DNA of 64,000 nt, from the NCBI RefSeq assembly GCF_015223195.1, contig NZ_JADFUA010000003.1, forward strand, positions 248,001-312,000. The letters are read 5' to 3'. The notes beneath the pieces are model-generated. The model made no database searches, had not been told where the DNA came from, and was given only the letters and a program-made list of their open reading frames with translations. The stretch comes from Chitinilyticum piscinae (GTDB lineage Bacteria; Pseudomonadota; Gammaproteobacteria; Burkholderiales; Chitinibacteraceae). Both the position numbers and the translations under genes were made by a program. Below, one piece after another: positions 53,835 through 64,000 of the stretch; the stretch's first letter is position 1, and the number at the start of each line of letters is the position of its first letter.

Positions 53835-54554
53835 ATGCGTACCTTTCTTGACGCCAAACTCATGGCGAAAACCCTGCGCGACCTGCTCGCCCAGAAAGAC
53901 CACTCCCTCTCCCACAGCGAAGCACTGGAAATCGTCGCGCAGCAATTCGGCTGCAAGAACTGGAACATCCTCGCGGCAAAAATCGGCGAGGCCACTGTTT
54001 TCAAGCCTGCCGAACCGAACCAGGATCCGCTGCCGGCGGGATGGCACCGCTTTGGCACCTGCCTGGACTGCTACATCACCGGGCTTGACCCCCTGGTGTC
54101 ATGGCAAGACAAGCGCGCTGCGGTCATTCGCCACAACGGCAAATCGCTGCCGGACATCCGCGAGAGGTATGCGACCCTGATGCAAACCTTCGTTCCAGGC
54201 CGCTGGGCTGGCAAGAAAATCGCGCTTTCGGCCATGCTGAAATCCAGCGAAGCCGAATCCGTACAGATGTGGATGCGGATTGACGGCCCCCAGGGCGTTC
54301 TCAAATTCGACAACATGATGTACCGGCCGCTCCTGGGCACCACGGACTGGAGCCCTGCCCGCATTGTGCTGAGTGTGCCGCCAGAGGCCATCTCGATTTC
54401 CTTCGGCTTCTTCCTGGCGGGGACAGGCGCGGCATGGGCCAGCAACTTTGCGATCAGCGAAGCCGTTGCCACGGAAAGCGAAACCACCAGCACCGGTGAT
54501 GCGATGATTCACTCGGCGCCCCTGAATCTGGACTTCAGCGAGACCACGGGTTAG
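53835..54554 (+). CDS. Glyoxalase-related protein
   Basis: A 239-residue protein. Its first ~55 residues (KTLRDLLAQKDHSLSHSEALEIVAQQFGCKNWNILAAKI) match the N-terminal domain of glyoxalase-related proteins, a helical module found beside VOC domains. The rest (about 70-235) has no metal motif I recognise, though VQMWMRIDGPQGV suggests a beta-rich fold. There is no signal peptide. The ATG at 53835 is preceded by AAGG. It has its own terminator. Its function is unknown. Confidence 0.75.
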   Translation: MRTFLDAKLMAKTLRDLLAQKDHSLSHSEALEIVAQQFGCKNWNILAAKIGEATVFKPAEPNQDPLPAGWHRFGTCLDCYITGLDPLVSWQDKRAAVIRHNGKSLPDIRERYATLMQTFVPGRWAGKKIALSAMLKSSEAESVQMWMRIDGPQGVLKFDNMMYRPLLGTTDWSPARIVLSVPPEAISISFGFFLAGTGAAWASNFAISEAVATESETTSTGDAMIHSAPLNLDFSETTG

Positions 54555-54582
54555 CAAAAAGCCGGCATCCGCCGGCTTTTCC
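54555..54582 (+). terminator. Rho-independent terminator
   Basis: A strong stem (AAAAAGCCGGC / GCCGGCTTTT) with loop ATCC, directly after the glyoxalase-related gene. Confidence 0.88.
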
Positions 54583-54614
54583 TCCCACTCTGGAGCCCGG
54601 ACTGCGCCGTCCGA

Positions 54615-54938
54615 TCAGTAGCGCGGAAATGCAGGCTCAACCTCATCCGCCCAGGCAGCAACTCCGCCGGTGAGGTTGATCACCGTTTCGAAACCATTGC
54701 GCTCCAGAAACATCGCCACCTGATAGCTGCGCACTCCGTGATGACAGATCACCACGGTAGGGGTATCGGGATCAAGTTCGAGCTGGCGGGCGGGGATTTC
54801 GCCCATCGGGATATGGGTGATGCCGGGCAGTGCGCAGTGCTGCACTTCCCAGCCTTCACGCACGTCCAGCAGGACAGGCTTGCTGCGAGATTCATCAGCC
54901 AGCCACTCGGCCAGCTCCAATGGGCTTAGATGCTGCAT
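54615..54938 (-). CDS. Rhodanese-domain protein
   Basis: A 107-residue single-domain rhodanese. The active-site loop is CHHGVRSYQVA, giving the catalytic Cys, and VLLDVREGWEVQHCALPGITHIP is the CDC25/rhodanese opening. The ATG at 54938 is chosen; the longer frame is not credible. Single-domain rhodaneses transfer sulfur to cyanide or thiols; the substrate here is unknown. It is divergent from modA. Confidence 0.9.
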   Translation of the reverse strand: MQHLSPLELAEWLADESRSKPVLLDVREGWEVQHCALPGITHIPMGEIPARQLELDPDTPTVVICHHGVRSYQVAMFLERNGFETVINLTGGVAAWADEVEPAFPRY

Positions 54939-55089
54939 GGTTTTTCCTCTGCAAATGACAACGGGGCGGCCTGCTGGCCACCCCGTCCCGATTGCGTAAC
55001 TGTACCGCATGCCGAGCCCTCCGTCCTGACTATTGCCGGAATGACTTCGCCGCGCTACGGTTAGGACTTCCGGCCTTATGGACACCTGC

Positions 55090-55830
55090 ATGCGCACATC
55101 CGCTCTCCTGCTGCTTTCCGGCCTGGCCCCCCTGGCTGCCGCCAATACCATCCCGGTCGCCGTTGCTGCCAATTTCATGCCGGCGATGCAGAAACTCGCG
55201 CCAGCCTTTGAAAAGCAGACTGGTCACACGCTGCAACTATCTTCCGGTGCCACGGGCAAGTTCTACGCGCAAATCAGGGCCGGCGCGCCATTCATGGTGC
55301 TGCTGGCGGCTGACGACACCACGCCCCTGAAGCTGGAACAGGAAGGCTTGGGAATCACCGGCACGCGCTTCAGTTACGCCACCGGCCAGCTGGCACTCTG
55401 GAGCCCGGTAGCCAATGCAGTCGACCGTGACGGCGCAGTACTGAAGCTGGCGAATTTCCGCAAACTGGCGATTGCCAGTCCCAAAGCGGCTCCCTACGGC
55501 CAGGCGGCAATGGAAACGCTGCAGGCGCTGAAACTGGATGCGACTCTGGCGCCCAAGCTCGTACAGGGCGAGAGCATCGCGCAGGCCTATCAGTTTGTCG
55601 CTACCGGCAATGCCGAATTCGGCTTCGTCGCGCTGTCGCAGATCATGGAACACGGCAAGCTGCGCGAAGGCTCGGCGTGGATTGTGCCGGCGGCACTGCA
55701 CCAGCCCATCCGCCAGGATGCCATCCTGCTCAAACCCGGTGCCGGCAGTTCTGCAGCGCGCGCGCTGCTGGACTATCTGAAAACACCGGCCGCCCGCACT
55801 GTGATGCAGCAGTACGGTTACCGCTTCTGA
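55090..55830 (+). CDS. modA: Molybdate ABC transporter, periplasmic binding protein
   Basis: ModA captures molybdate or tungstate in the periplasm. The 246 residues start with a signal peptide ([18 protein letters not shown]) and have [33 protein letters not shown] and FVALSQI, typical of the family. The ATG at 55090 is preferred over 55078. It overlaps modB by one base. Confidence 0.93.
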   Translation: MRTSALLLLSGLAPLAAANTIPVAVAANFMPAMQKLAPAFEKQTGHTLQLSSGATGKFYAQIRAGAPFMVLLAADDTTPLKLEQEGLGITGTRFSYATGQLALWSPVANAVDRDGAVLKLANFRKLAIASPKAAPYGQAAMETLQALKLDATLAPKLVQGESIAQAYQFVATGNAEFGFVALSQIMEHGKLREGSAWIVPAALHQPIRQDAILLKPGAGSSAARALLDYLKTPAARTVMQQYGYRF

Positions 55831-56504
55831 TGCTGACAAATGAGGACTGGTCGGCAATCCGCCTGACCGTGGAACTGGCCAGCGTCACGACACTGCTGCT
55901 GCTGGCGATCGGTATTCCGCTGGGCTGGTGGCTGGCGCGCAGCGACTCGTGGCCGGCGCGCATCACCAGCGCGCTGGTAACGATGCCGCTGGTGCTACCA
56001 CCAACCGTCATCGGCTTCTATCTGCTGATCGCCTTCGGTGCGAACGGCCCTTTCGGCCAGCTCACGCAGGCGCTCGGCCTGGGGCTGCTGCCGTTCACGT
56101 TTGGCGGCCTCGTCATTGCGTCGGTGATCTATTCACTGCCTTTTGCCGTACAACCCCTGCAGCAGGCCTTCCAAGGCATCGGCGAGCGCCCGCTGGAAGT
56201 CGCCGCCACCCTGCGGGCCGCGCCGCTCGACACCTTTCTCCACGTGGTGCTGCCGCTGGCGCGCCCGGGGCTGATTACCGCCGCAGTAATGAGCTTTGCA
56301 CACACGGTGGGCGAATTCGGCGTGGTCCTGATGATCGGCGGGAACATCCCTGAGCAGACGCGGGTGATTTCCGTGCAGATCTATGACCATGTCGAAGCGC
56401 TGGAGTACGCACAAGCCCACTGGCTTTCAGCCGGCATGCTGGTGTTCAGCTTCGCGGTGTTACTGTTGCTGAATCTCTTCAAACGCAACGGAGCACGCTC
56501 TTGA
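55830..56504 (+). CDS. modB: Molybdate ABC transporter permease
   Basis: ModB is the membrane channel of the importer. The 224 residues have five helices and the EAA-type motif near [41 protein letters not shown] is characteristic of ModB. The ATG at 55830 overlaps the modA stop. Confidence 0.93.
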   Translation: MLTNEDWSAIRLTVELASVTTLLLLAIGIPLGWWLARSDSWPARITSALVTMPLVLPPTVIGFYLLIAFGANGPFGQLTQALGLGLLPFTFGGLVIASVIYSLPFAVQPLQQAFQGIGERPLEVAATLRAAPLDTFLHVVLPLARPGLITAAVMSFAHTVGEFGVVLMIGGNIPEQTRVISVQIYDHVEALEYAQAHWLSAGMLVFSFAVLLLLNLFKRNGARS

Positions 56505-57574
56505 GCCTGATTGCCGACCTGACGCTCAGCCGCGGACAACAGCACCTGCATGCGGCATTCACCCTGCCTGCCCGCGGTGTTTCCGCGCTGTTCGGCCCAT
56601 CGGGTGCGGGGAAAACCAGCATGCTGCGCATGCTCGCCGGGCTGGAGCCCAGCGCACGCGGCCACCTGACGCTCAACGGCACGGCATGGCAGGACAGCGA
56701 CAGCAAGCTCTTCCGGGCACCGCACCAGCGGGCGATTGGCTATGTATTCCAGGAAGCCAGCCTGTTCGCCCACCTGGGGGTCAAGGACAATCTGCTGTTT
56801 GGTTACCGGCGCATTCCCGAGTCCAGGCGCCACATCCAGCCAGACGCAGCCATCGGACTACTCGGCATCGCGCCACTGCTGGAGCGGCCCGTCGCACGTC
56901 TGTCCGGCGGAGAGCGCCAGCGGGTAGCCATTGCCCGCGCGCTGCTGACCTCGCCACAACTGCTGCTGATGGACGAACCGCTCTCGGCGCTGGACGCCCG
57001 CAGCAAAGACGAAATCCTGCCTTATCTGGACAGCCTGACCCGCCAGCTCGATCTGCCCGTCGTGTACGTCACGCACAGCATGGACGAGGTCTGCAGGCTG
57101 GCCGAGCAGCTGGTCTTGCTGGAGGCCGGGCAGGTCATCGCCTGCGGCCCGCTGGCAGACACGCTGGCGCGCATGGATTTACCCGCGGCATTCGAGCTGG
57201 AAGCCAGCAGCGTGCTCAATGGCCGTATTGCCCGCGTTGACACACACTACCAGCTCGCGCAATTCCACTTTGCCGGTGGCGTGCTGCAGCTGCCGGCTGG
57301 AAGGCTGGCGAAGGACGAGCTCCGCCGCGTGCGCATTCACGCCCGCGATGTTAGCCTTAGCCGCAGCCCCGACCCGGCCAGCAGCATCCTGAACCGCCTG
57401 GCCGCCACCATTACCGCGATCACTCCGGCCAGACATCCGGCTCAAGTGCTGGTGCAGCTCGACTGCGGCGGCAGCACGCTGCTGGCAAGAATCACCCGCC
57501 TGTCACTGGACACACTGCAGCTGGCAGTCGGCGAGCGCGTCTGGGTGCAGATCAAATCCGTCGCACTGATTTGA
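56501..57574 (+). CDS. modC: Molybdate ABC transporter ATPase
   Basis: ModC powers the importer. Walker A is GPSGAGKTS, the Q-loop [13 protein letters not shown], the signature [15 protein letters not shown] and Walker [13 protein letters not shown]. The C-terminal ~120 residues form a Mop/TOBE-like domain that binds oxyanions. The start is TTG, overlapping the modB stop; GGAG lies seven bases before it. 357 residues. Confidence 0.94.
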   Translation: MSLIADLTLSRGQQHLHAAFTLPARGVSALFGPSGAGKTSMLRMLAGLEPSARGHLTLNGTAWQDSDSKLFRAPHQRAIGYVFQEASLFAHLGVKDNLLFGYRRIPESRRHIQPDAAIGLLGIAPLLERPVARLSGGERQRVAIARALLTSPQLLLMDEPLSALDARSKDEILPYLDSLTRQLDLPVVYVTHSMDEVCRLAEQLVLLEAGQVIACGPLADTLARMDLPAAFELEASSVLNGRIARVDTHYQLAQFHFAGGVLQLPAGRLAKDELRRVRIHARDVSLSRSPDPASSILNRLAATITAITPARHPAQVLVQLDCGGSTLLARITRLSLDTLQLAVGERVWVQIKSVALI

Positions 57575-57666
57575 CCGCCGGCAAGCAGTCACCGCCCGGC
57601 ACTGCAGCCAGCCGGCGATTCTTCATGTAAAATCAGCAGTTTTGTTTCGCAGCCGGAAACGCACCC

Positions 57667-57899
57667 ATGTCGCCCGAACACGTCAAGCAACTGATCGAAG
57701 CTGCCCTGCCCTGTACCGCCGTCGAAGTCGAAGGCGACGGGCACCATTTCTACGCCAGCATCGTTTCATCGGCCTTCGAAGGCCTGAAACTGCTCGACCG
57801 TCACCGTCTGGTCAAAGACCGCCTGAAAAGCCAGCTGGATTCGGGCGAACTGCACGCACTAAGCCTGCGCGCCACCAAGACCCCGGCTGAAGTCGCCTG

Positions 57900-57900
<1 letters not shown>
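57667..57900 (+). CDS. ibaG: BolA/IbaG-family protein
   Basis: A 77-residue BolA-type protein (VKQLIEAALPCTAVEVEGDGHHFYASIVS), the class that pairs with glutaredoxins in iron-sulfur handling and that lies next to murA in many proteobacteria. The HH in GDGHHF and a short C-terminus fit IbaG rather than BolA proper. It ends one base into the next gene. Confidence 0.88.
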
Positions 57901-59379
<1,479 letters not shown>

Positions 59380-59490
59380 GCTCGGCCCGACCGCACAGCA
59401 GCCGGGGTTTGACCCAGATTCAGACTCCCGGCGGGCACTTGCCCTAAGCTGTGCGGTCTGTCCTCCTGTGACTGAACAAGGGTATCCACC

Positions 59491-59895
59491 ATGCTGACGC
59501 TCAACCCCAAACCGTCCGGCAACGACAGCGACGGCACGCCGCGCCCGCCGAACAATGCCGAGAAAGGCTTTGCCGCTCTGGCGCATGGCGCCGGCGTATT
59601 CTGGCTGCCGGTGCTGCCACTGCCGATTCTGGCGCTGCTGATCCCGGTACTGATCCTGTCGTTTGCCCGTGTGCACTCCGACTTTGTCGAGCAGCATGCG
59701 GTGCAGGCCACCAATTTCCAGCTGCTGATGGGCTGCTTCTACGTCCTGGCGATGATCGGCTCGTTCGCCTTCAACAGCCTGTTTCCGCTGTGGTGGGTTG
59801 GCATCGGCTCGGCCATGTTCTCGATGTGGGAAGCGGCCAAGGCGATCAACGGCTGGAAGTCGAAATACCCTGTTACGCTCAAGCTGTTCAAATAA
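59491..59895 (+). CDS. DUF4870-family membrane protein
   Basis: A 134-residue membrane protein with three helices (about 34-56, 78-98, 99-118) and HSDFVEQHAVQATNFQLLM, the family's conserved loop. Its function is unknown. The ATG at 59491 is the first start. It sits between murA and hisG, an order I would not predict from metabolism. Confidence 0.8.
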   Translation: MLTLNPKPSGNDSDGTPRPPNNAEKGFAALAHGAGVFWLPVLPLPILALLIPVLILSFARVHSDFVEQHAVQATNFQLLMGCFYVLAMIGSFAFNSLFPLWWVGIGSAMFSMWEAAKAINGWKSKYPVTLKLFK

Positions 59896-60050
59896 GGGAT
59901 AATCCCTAGCATTCCCGCAACCGACGGGCATGCGGCGCGGCCGTGGCTAGCATTCTGACTGCAGGGTATACATCTGCATGCTTTTGGAAACAAAAGCTGC
60001 AGCCGCATACCCGCCACCCGTCCGTCACGCCTGCAGACCAGTAGCCCAAC

Positions 60051-60689
60051 ATGATTACCATCGCGCTCTCGAAAGGCCGCATTTTTGAAGAAACCCTGCC
60101 GCTGCTGGCCGCAGCCGGCATCACTCCAGCCGAAGATCCGGAGAAAAGCCGCAAGCTGATCATCGGCACCAACCGCGACGACGTGCGCCTGATCATCGTG
60201 CGCGCCACCGACGTGCCGACCTATGTCGAGCATGGCGCGGCCGATCTGGGCGTAGCGGGCAAGGATGTGCTGCTGGAGCATGGCGGTGACGGCCTGTATC
60301 AGCCGCTGGATCTGGATATCGCCAAGTGCCGTCTGATGGTCGCCGTACGCGAAGGCTACGACTACGACGCCGCGGTCAAGCAGGGCGCGCGCCTGAAAAT
60401 CGCCACCAAGTACGTCAAGCAGGCGCGCGACCACTTCGCCGCCAAGGGCGTGCACGTCGACCTGATCAAGCTGTACGGCTCGATGGAGCTGGCGCCGCTG
60501 GTCGGACTGGCCGATGCCATCGTCGATCTGGTGTCCACCGGCGGCACGCTCAAGGCCAACAAACTGGTCGCCGTCGAGCACATTCGCGACATCTCCAGCC
60601 GGCTGGTGCTGAACCAAGCCGCACTGAAGCTGAAGCGCGACCGCCTGCAGCCGATGCTCGACGCCTTCGAAAGCGTCATCGGCAAGTAA
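60051..60689 (+). CDS. hisG: ATP phosphoribosyltransferase, short form
   Basis: HisG makes the first intermediate of histidine synthesis from ATP and PRPP. The 212 residues are the short form, which needs HisZ for histidine feedback; no hisZ is seen in the window. [38 protein letters not shown] and [16 protein letters not shown] are diagnostic. Confidence 0.95.
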   Translation: MITIALSKGRIFEETLPLLAAAGITPAEDPEKSRKLIIGTNRDDVRLIIVRATDVPTYVEHGAADLGVAGKDVLLEHGGDGLYQPLDLDIAKCRLMVAVREGYDYDAAVKQGARLKIATKYVKQARDHFAAKGVHVDLIKLYGSMELAPLVGLADAIVDLVSTGGTLKANKLVAVEHIRDISSRLVLNQAALKLKRDRLQPMLDAFESVIGK

Positions 60690-60703
60690 TACAGCGGAGC
60701 AAA

Positions 60704-61648
60704 ATGATGAGCAGCACTTACCAGCTGATCCTGACTGGCAACATCCTGCCCGGCACACCTCCTGAACAAGCTGTCGCCAATCTGGCGCAATTGCTGAAGC
60801 TGGAACTTGCCCAGGCCCAGGCGCTGCTGCACAAGTCACCGACCCTCATCAAGAAAGAAATCCCGCAACAGCAGGTGGACAACTACCTGCAGCACTTTGC
60901 CAGGGCGGGTGTCGAAGTCAAAGCCGAAGCGCTTGCCGCGCCGACCCTCTCATTGCAGCCGGATGCGCCGGCAATCGAGCAAATCACCTGCCCGAAATGC
61001 GCCCGCGTGCAGCCCAAGCGCACGCTGTGCCTGGATTGCGGCTGCGACATGCCGCGCTTGCTCGCGACACAGAATGACAAACCGCGTGAAGCCGCACCTG
61101 TCAGCGCGGCCAGCGTCAGCCCGATACAGCAAGGCTTCCGGGCCACGCGTGAACCCTTGCCGCTTGGCAAAATCCTGTTCGTCGCGCTGCTGCTGGCCGC
61201 CGCTGGCTGGTGGTATTTCGTCGCCAGCCGCAGCATCAGCGAAGAACAGGCGCGGGAGTACTACGCTCACTACGAAAAAGCCATGCTCACCCGTGACCCC
61301 AAGGCCATGTGCGCCTTGCTGGCCGATGATTTTCAAGGCAGCAGCAATATCGGCAGCATCGATAAAAAATCCACCTGCGCTGACCAGGAAGAGTTTTTCA
61401 GCACCATCGCGCAACTGGGCGAAAAGATGGGCGGCATGATGCAGCTCGATTCACGCTACGAGATTCACAGCGTGACGCTGTCGGCCGACAAGAAACAGGC
61501 TACCGTCAACCTGAGCAGCGAACTCGATGTCGGCGGCAGCATCATGAACATCAAAGCCCAGTCCACCGACACGCTGATCCGCCGTAACGGCAAAGTGCTG
61601 TTATGGCGCAGCGAAGGCCTCGTGCAAGCCAGCTCCGGCCAGCACTGA
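60704..61648 (+). CDS. Zinc-ribbon membrane protein with NTF2-like C-terminus
   Basis: A 314-residue protein between hisG and hisD. Residues about 15-65 are helical. A double CxxC zinc-ribbon (CPKCARVQPKRTLCLDCGCD) lies near residue 90-110, a membrane helix near 155-172 (ILFVALLLAAAGWWYFV) and a C-terminal domain of about 130 residues (REYYAHYEKAMLTRDPKAMCALLADDFQG) resembling an NTF2/SnoaL-like fold. The start could be either ATG at 60704 or 60707; GGAG lies upstream of both. The family is unknown to me. Confidence 0.7.
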   Translation: MMSSTYQLILTGNILPGTPPEQAVANLAQLLKLELAQAQALLHKSPTLIKKEIPQQQVDNYLQHFARAGVEVKAEALAAPTLSLQPDAPAIEQITCPKCARVQPKRTLCLDCGCDMPRLLATQNDKPREAAPVSAASVSPIQQGFRATREPLPLGKILFVALLLAAAGWWYFVASRSISEEQAREYYAHYEKAMLTRDPKAMCALLADDFQGSSNIGSIDKKSTCADQEEFFSTIAQLGEKMGGMMQLDSRYEIHSVTLSADKKQATVNLSSELDVGGSIMNIKAQSTDTLIRRNGKVLLWRSEGLVQASSGQH

Positions 61649-61755
61649 ACGCCTCATGACAAAGGCGCAGCACCATTTGGCCAGTTTGGCCTTGCCTGTG
61701 CCTCCATGCCTCTGCGGCTTAATTCTTTGTTTTTTTGCGATACAGGACGACCACC

Positions 61756-63048
61756 ATGATTCGCCGCCTTGATTCTTCTTCCGCCGACTTCCAGCTGCAA
61801 CTCACCGCGCTGCTGGCCTTCGAAACGTCGCAGGATCCGGACGTCGATCATCGCGTCGCAGCCATCCTCGCCGACGTAAAAGCACGCGGCGATGCGGCCG
61901 TCATCGAATACACCAACCGCTTCGACGGCATGAGCGCGCAGGACTTTGCCGAGCTGGAACTCACGCAGGCTGAACTGAAGGCCGCTTTCGAGCGCCTGCC
62001 TGCCGCACAGGCCGAAGCCCTGCAAGCCGCCGCCGAGCGCGTGCGCCGCTACCACGAACGCCAGAAAATGGCGTCGTGGTCGTATGAAGACGAAGACGGC
62101 ACGCTGCTGGGCCAGCAGGTCACCGCGCTGGATCGCGTCGGCATCTATGTGCCGGGCGGCAAGGCGGCCTACCCGTCTTCTGTCCTGATGAACGCCATTC
62201 CGGCGCATGTGGCCGGCGTGAAGGAAATCATCATGGTCGTCCCCACCCCCAAGGGTGAAAAGAACGACTTGGTGCTGGCGGCAGCCTTCGTGGCCGGCGT
62301 GTCGCGCGCGTTTACCATCGGCGGCGCACAGGCGGTTGGCGCGCTGGCCTTCGGTACGCAAACGGTACCGCAGGTCGACAAAATCACTGGCCCCGGCAAT
62401 GCCTACGTCGCCAGCGCCAAGCGCGCGGTCTTCGGCATCGTCGGCATCGACATGGTCGCCGGCCCGTCGGAAATCCTGGTGCTGGCTGACGGCACAACCA
62501 ATCCGGACTGGGTGGCGATGGACCTGTTCAGCCAGGCCGAGCACGACGAAATCGCGCAATCCATCCTGCTGTGCCCGGACGCCGCCTACGTGGATGCCGT
62601 GGCCGCCAGCATTGCCAAGCTGCTGCCAAATCAGCCACGCAAGGACATCATCGCCGCATCGCTGGCCAACCGTGGCGCGCTGATCGTGGTGAAGGATCTG
62701 GCGGAAGCCTGCGAAATCTGCAATTACATCGCGCCGGAACACATGGAATTGTCGGTGGAAAACCCGGAAGCGCTGCTGCCGCAGATCCGTCATGCCGGCG
62801 CGATTTTCATGGGAAAGTTCACCAGCGAATCGCTCGGCGACTACTGTGCCGGCCCGAATCACGTACTGCCCACCGCGCGCAGCGCGCGCTTCTCCAGCCC
62901 GCTGGGCGTGTACGACTTCCAGAAGCGCTCCAGCCTGATCAAGGTCTCCGAGGCCGGTGCGCAGAAGCTGGGCAAGATCGCCAGCGTGCTGGCGCATGGC
63001 GAAGGGCTGACCGCGCACGCCAATGCGGCAGAATTCCGCCTCAAATAG
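61756..63048 (+). CDS. hisD: Histidinol dehydrogenase
   Basis: HisD oxidises histidinol to histidine with two NADs and a zinc ion. The 430 residues contain [41 protein letters not shown] and the catalytic [10 protein letters not shown]. The start ATG at 61756 gives [10 protein letters not shown] terminator follows. Confidence 0.96.
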   Translation: MIRRLDSSSADFQLQLTALLAFETSQDPDVDHRVAAILADVKARGDAAVIEYTNRFDGMSAQDFAELELTQAELKAAFERLPAAQAEALQAAAERVRRYHERQKMASWSYEDEDGTLLGQQVTALDRVGIYVPGGKAAYPSSVLMNAIPAHVAGVKEIIMVVPTPKGEKNDLVLAAAFVAGVSRAFTIGGAQAVGALAFGTQTVPQVDKITGPGNAYVASAKRAVFGIVGIDMVAGPSEILVLADGTTNPDWVAMDLFSQAEHDEIAQSILLCPDAAYVDAVAASIAKLLPNQPRKDIIAASLANRGALIVVKDLAEACEICNYIAPEHMELSVENPEALLPQIRHAGAIFMGKFTSESLGDYCAGPNHVLPTARSARFSSPLGVYDFQKRSSLIKVSEAGAQKLGKIASVLAHGEGLTAHANAAEFRLK

Positions 63049-63070
63049 TCGGCAACGCGCCCCACGCAAA

Positions 63071-63096
63071 CGGCAGCCCGGTGGCTGCCGTTTTTC
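63071..63096 (+). terminator. Rho-independent terminator after hisD
   Basis: Stem CGGCAGCC/GGCTGCCG with a short loop and a T-run, 22 bases after hisD. Confidence 0.85.
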
Positions 63097-63227
63097 ATTG
63101 CATTCATCCAGTGCAGAGCACGCCTTGTGGTGCACACCACAGGCTATCCCCCTGCAGCACCGGCACACCCCTGTCAGCGTGAATTCAGATTACAATGGCC
63201 GTCCTGACCACACCTGAAATGTGCCGA

Positions 63228-63794
63228 GTGGATAATCCCTACGCAGCCCCGCAGGCAGCACTCGACGAGACACCGAAGCAGCGCAACTACGTGCTGGCTA
63301 GCCCTGCCCGCCGCCTGGCTGCGGCGATATGCAACCAGGTCATGGGCCTTGTCATTTTCCTCATCGGCCTTGCCATGAGCATTGATGCAGGTAATTTTGG
63401 CCCGCTGATCTATCTAGCCATTCTGCTCGGCTGGCTGGCTTTGCAGTGCCACAGCATGCTCCGTAATGGCCAGAGTATTGCCAAGGGCTGGCTGGCGTTG
63501 CGGGTGGTACGCAACGATGGTTCGCATTGTGATGCTCTACGTTACATACTGGCCCGGGAAATGCTGCCACTGCTGCTGATTCCCGTTCTTCCCCTGCTGC
63601 TGATGTTCATTTCCGGCGCCTTGCGCCTGACAATCAACTGGTATGACGACTTTGCGCTAGTGCTGCTCATGGTGTTCAGCGGGTTGATGATTTATTACGG
63701 CGAATCAGCACTGCTCTTGCTGCCCGGACGCCAAGCCCTGCACGACCGCCTGTGCGACACCATCGTCATCCGCGAGGACCTCAGCCATGCTTGA
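63228..63794 (+). CDS. RDD-family membrane protein
   Basis: A 188-residue membrane protein with four to five predicted helices; SPARRLAAAICNQVMGLVIF opens the RDD domain and LHDRLCDTIVI ends it. GTG at 63228 gives VDNPYAAPQAAL, the usual opening; in-frame ATGs at 63195 and 63219 are alternatives. Some RDD proteins are proposed to exchange ions; the role here is not known. It overlaps the next gene by 8 bases. Confidence 0.8.
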   Translation: MDNPYAAPQAALDETPKQRNYVLASPARRLAAAICNQVMGLVIFLIGLAMSIDAGNFGPLIYLAILLGWLALQCHSMLRNGQSIAKGWLALRVVRNDGSHCDALRYILAREMLPLLLIPVLPLLLMFISGALRLTINWYDDFALVLLMVFSGLMIYYGESALLLLPGRQALHDRLCDTIVIREDLSHA

Positions 63795-64000
63795 CGGTCA
63801 CCTGCATCTGCAAACACCGGAAGGCATTACGCTGCCGCTGACGCCTGCCGGGCCGCCCAAACGTGCGCTGGCGTGGCTGCTGGATTTCATTTTCCGGCTA
63901 CTGCTGGGTTTGTTCATGGTTTTCCTGATCAACCTGCCCGGCTTTTCCGGTCGGCTGGAAACCGGGCTGATGCTGCTGGTGGCGTTTCTGCTGCTGTGGG
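63787..64000 (+). CDS. RDD-family membrane protein, N-terminal part
   Basis: The frame runs from ATG at 63787 to the window end and continues outside. The visible 71 residues begin MLDGHLHLQTPEGITLPL, then an RDD-like start (PPKRALAWLLDFIFRLLLG) with two hydrophobic helices. It is probably a second RDD protein coupled to the first. Confidence 0.7.
   Translation, partial: MLDGHLHLQTPEGITLPLTPAGPPKRALAWLLDFIFRLLLGLFMVFLINLPGFSGRLETGLMLLVAFLLLW

Noticed and set aside
54939-55089. ModE operator or molybdenum-cofactor riboswitch before modA
   Set aside because: No ModE-type palindrome or conserved aptamer segments could be found.

Overview
The window is GC-rich, densely coded bacterial chromosome. 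Gene content and order (mrdA-rodA-rlpA, lptF-lptG divergent from pepA-holC-valS, ftsY-ftsE-ftsX, SAH-riboswitch/ahcY, short-form hisG near murA and hisD) point to a betaproteobacterium, most likely in or near the order Neisseriales. This is inferred from gene neighbourhoods, because no rRNA or tRNA gene is present to anchor it.

Layout. 1-2.7 kb: end of a cell-elongation cluster (PBP2 C-terminus, RodA, RlpA). 2.8-7.5 kb, minus strand: a PAS-GGDEF-EAL c-di-GMP protein, ArgA and a small phosphatase-like protein. 7.5-17.6 kb, minus strand: a surface-polysaccharide locus (initiating WbaP-type sugar-phosphate transferase, three GT2 and two GT4 glycosyltransferases, a Wzx-type flippase, GalE). It is interrupted by two small plus-strand genes and has no recognisable Wzy or Wzz. 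17.7-19.8 kb: LptG and LptF. 19.9-26.3 kb, plus strand: PepA, DNA polymerase III chi, a large low-complexity protein of unknown function, and ValS. 26.4-28.2 kb: an AT-rich NYN-LOTUS gene that looks acquired, followed by about 1.1 kb of nested inverted repeats without a credible gene. 28.2-30.7 kb: small metabolic and stress genes. 30.7-37.1 kb, minus strand: a chemoreceptor, then HemG-like, FtsX, FtsE, a GNAT enzyme and FtsY. 37.2-41.6 kb, plus strand: RsmD, an ion channel, ferredoxin, TPR protein, a cysteine-repeat secreted protein and an RTX-type protein.

41.7-43.3 kb: AhcY under a clear SAH riboswitch. 43.4-47.6 kb is accessory: a GNAT-like protein, an HExxH metallopeptidase-like protein, a scar made of an nrdG 3' fragment next to a MocR-type transcription factor fragment, an acyltransferase and a glycine-zipper protein. 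47.6-50.8 kb: the anaerobic class III ribonucleotide reductase, with NrdD, a separate 61-aa protein carrying the apparent glycyl-radical tail, and NrdG. Upstream are an FNR-type box and two NrdR-type boxes three helical turns apart. 51-53.6 kb: divergent Mg2+ transporters MgtE and CorA. 55-57.6 kb: the ModABC molybdate importer. 57.7-63 kb: IbaG/BolA, MurA, HisG, a zinc-ribbon membrane protein and HisD. The window ends in two RDD-family membrane proteins, the last truncated.

Most genes are housekeeping. The points deserving a second look are the split NrdD and its promoter, the NYN-LOTUS gene with its repeat island, the nrdG/MocR scar, the cysteine-repeat protein, the HExxH protein and the low-complexity protein between holC and valS.
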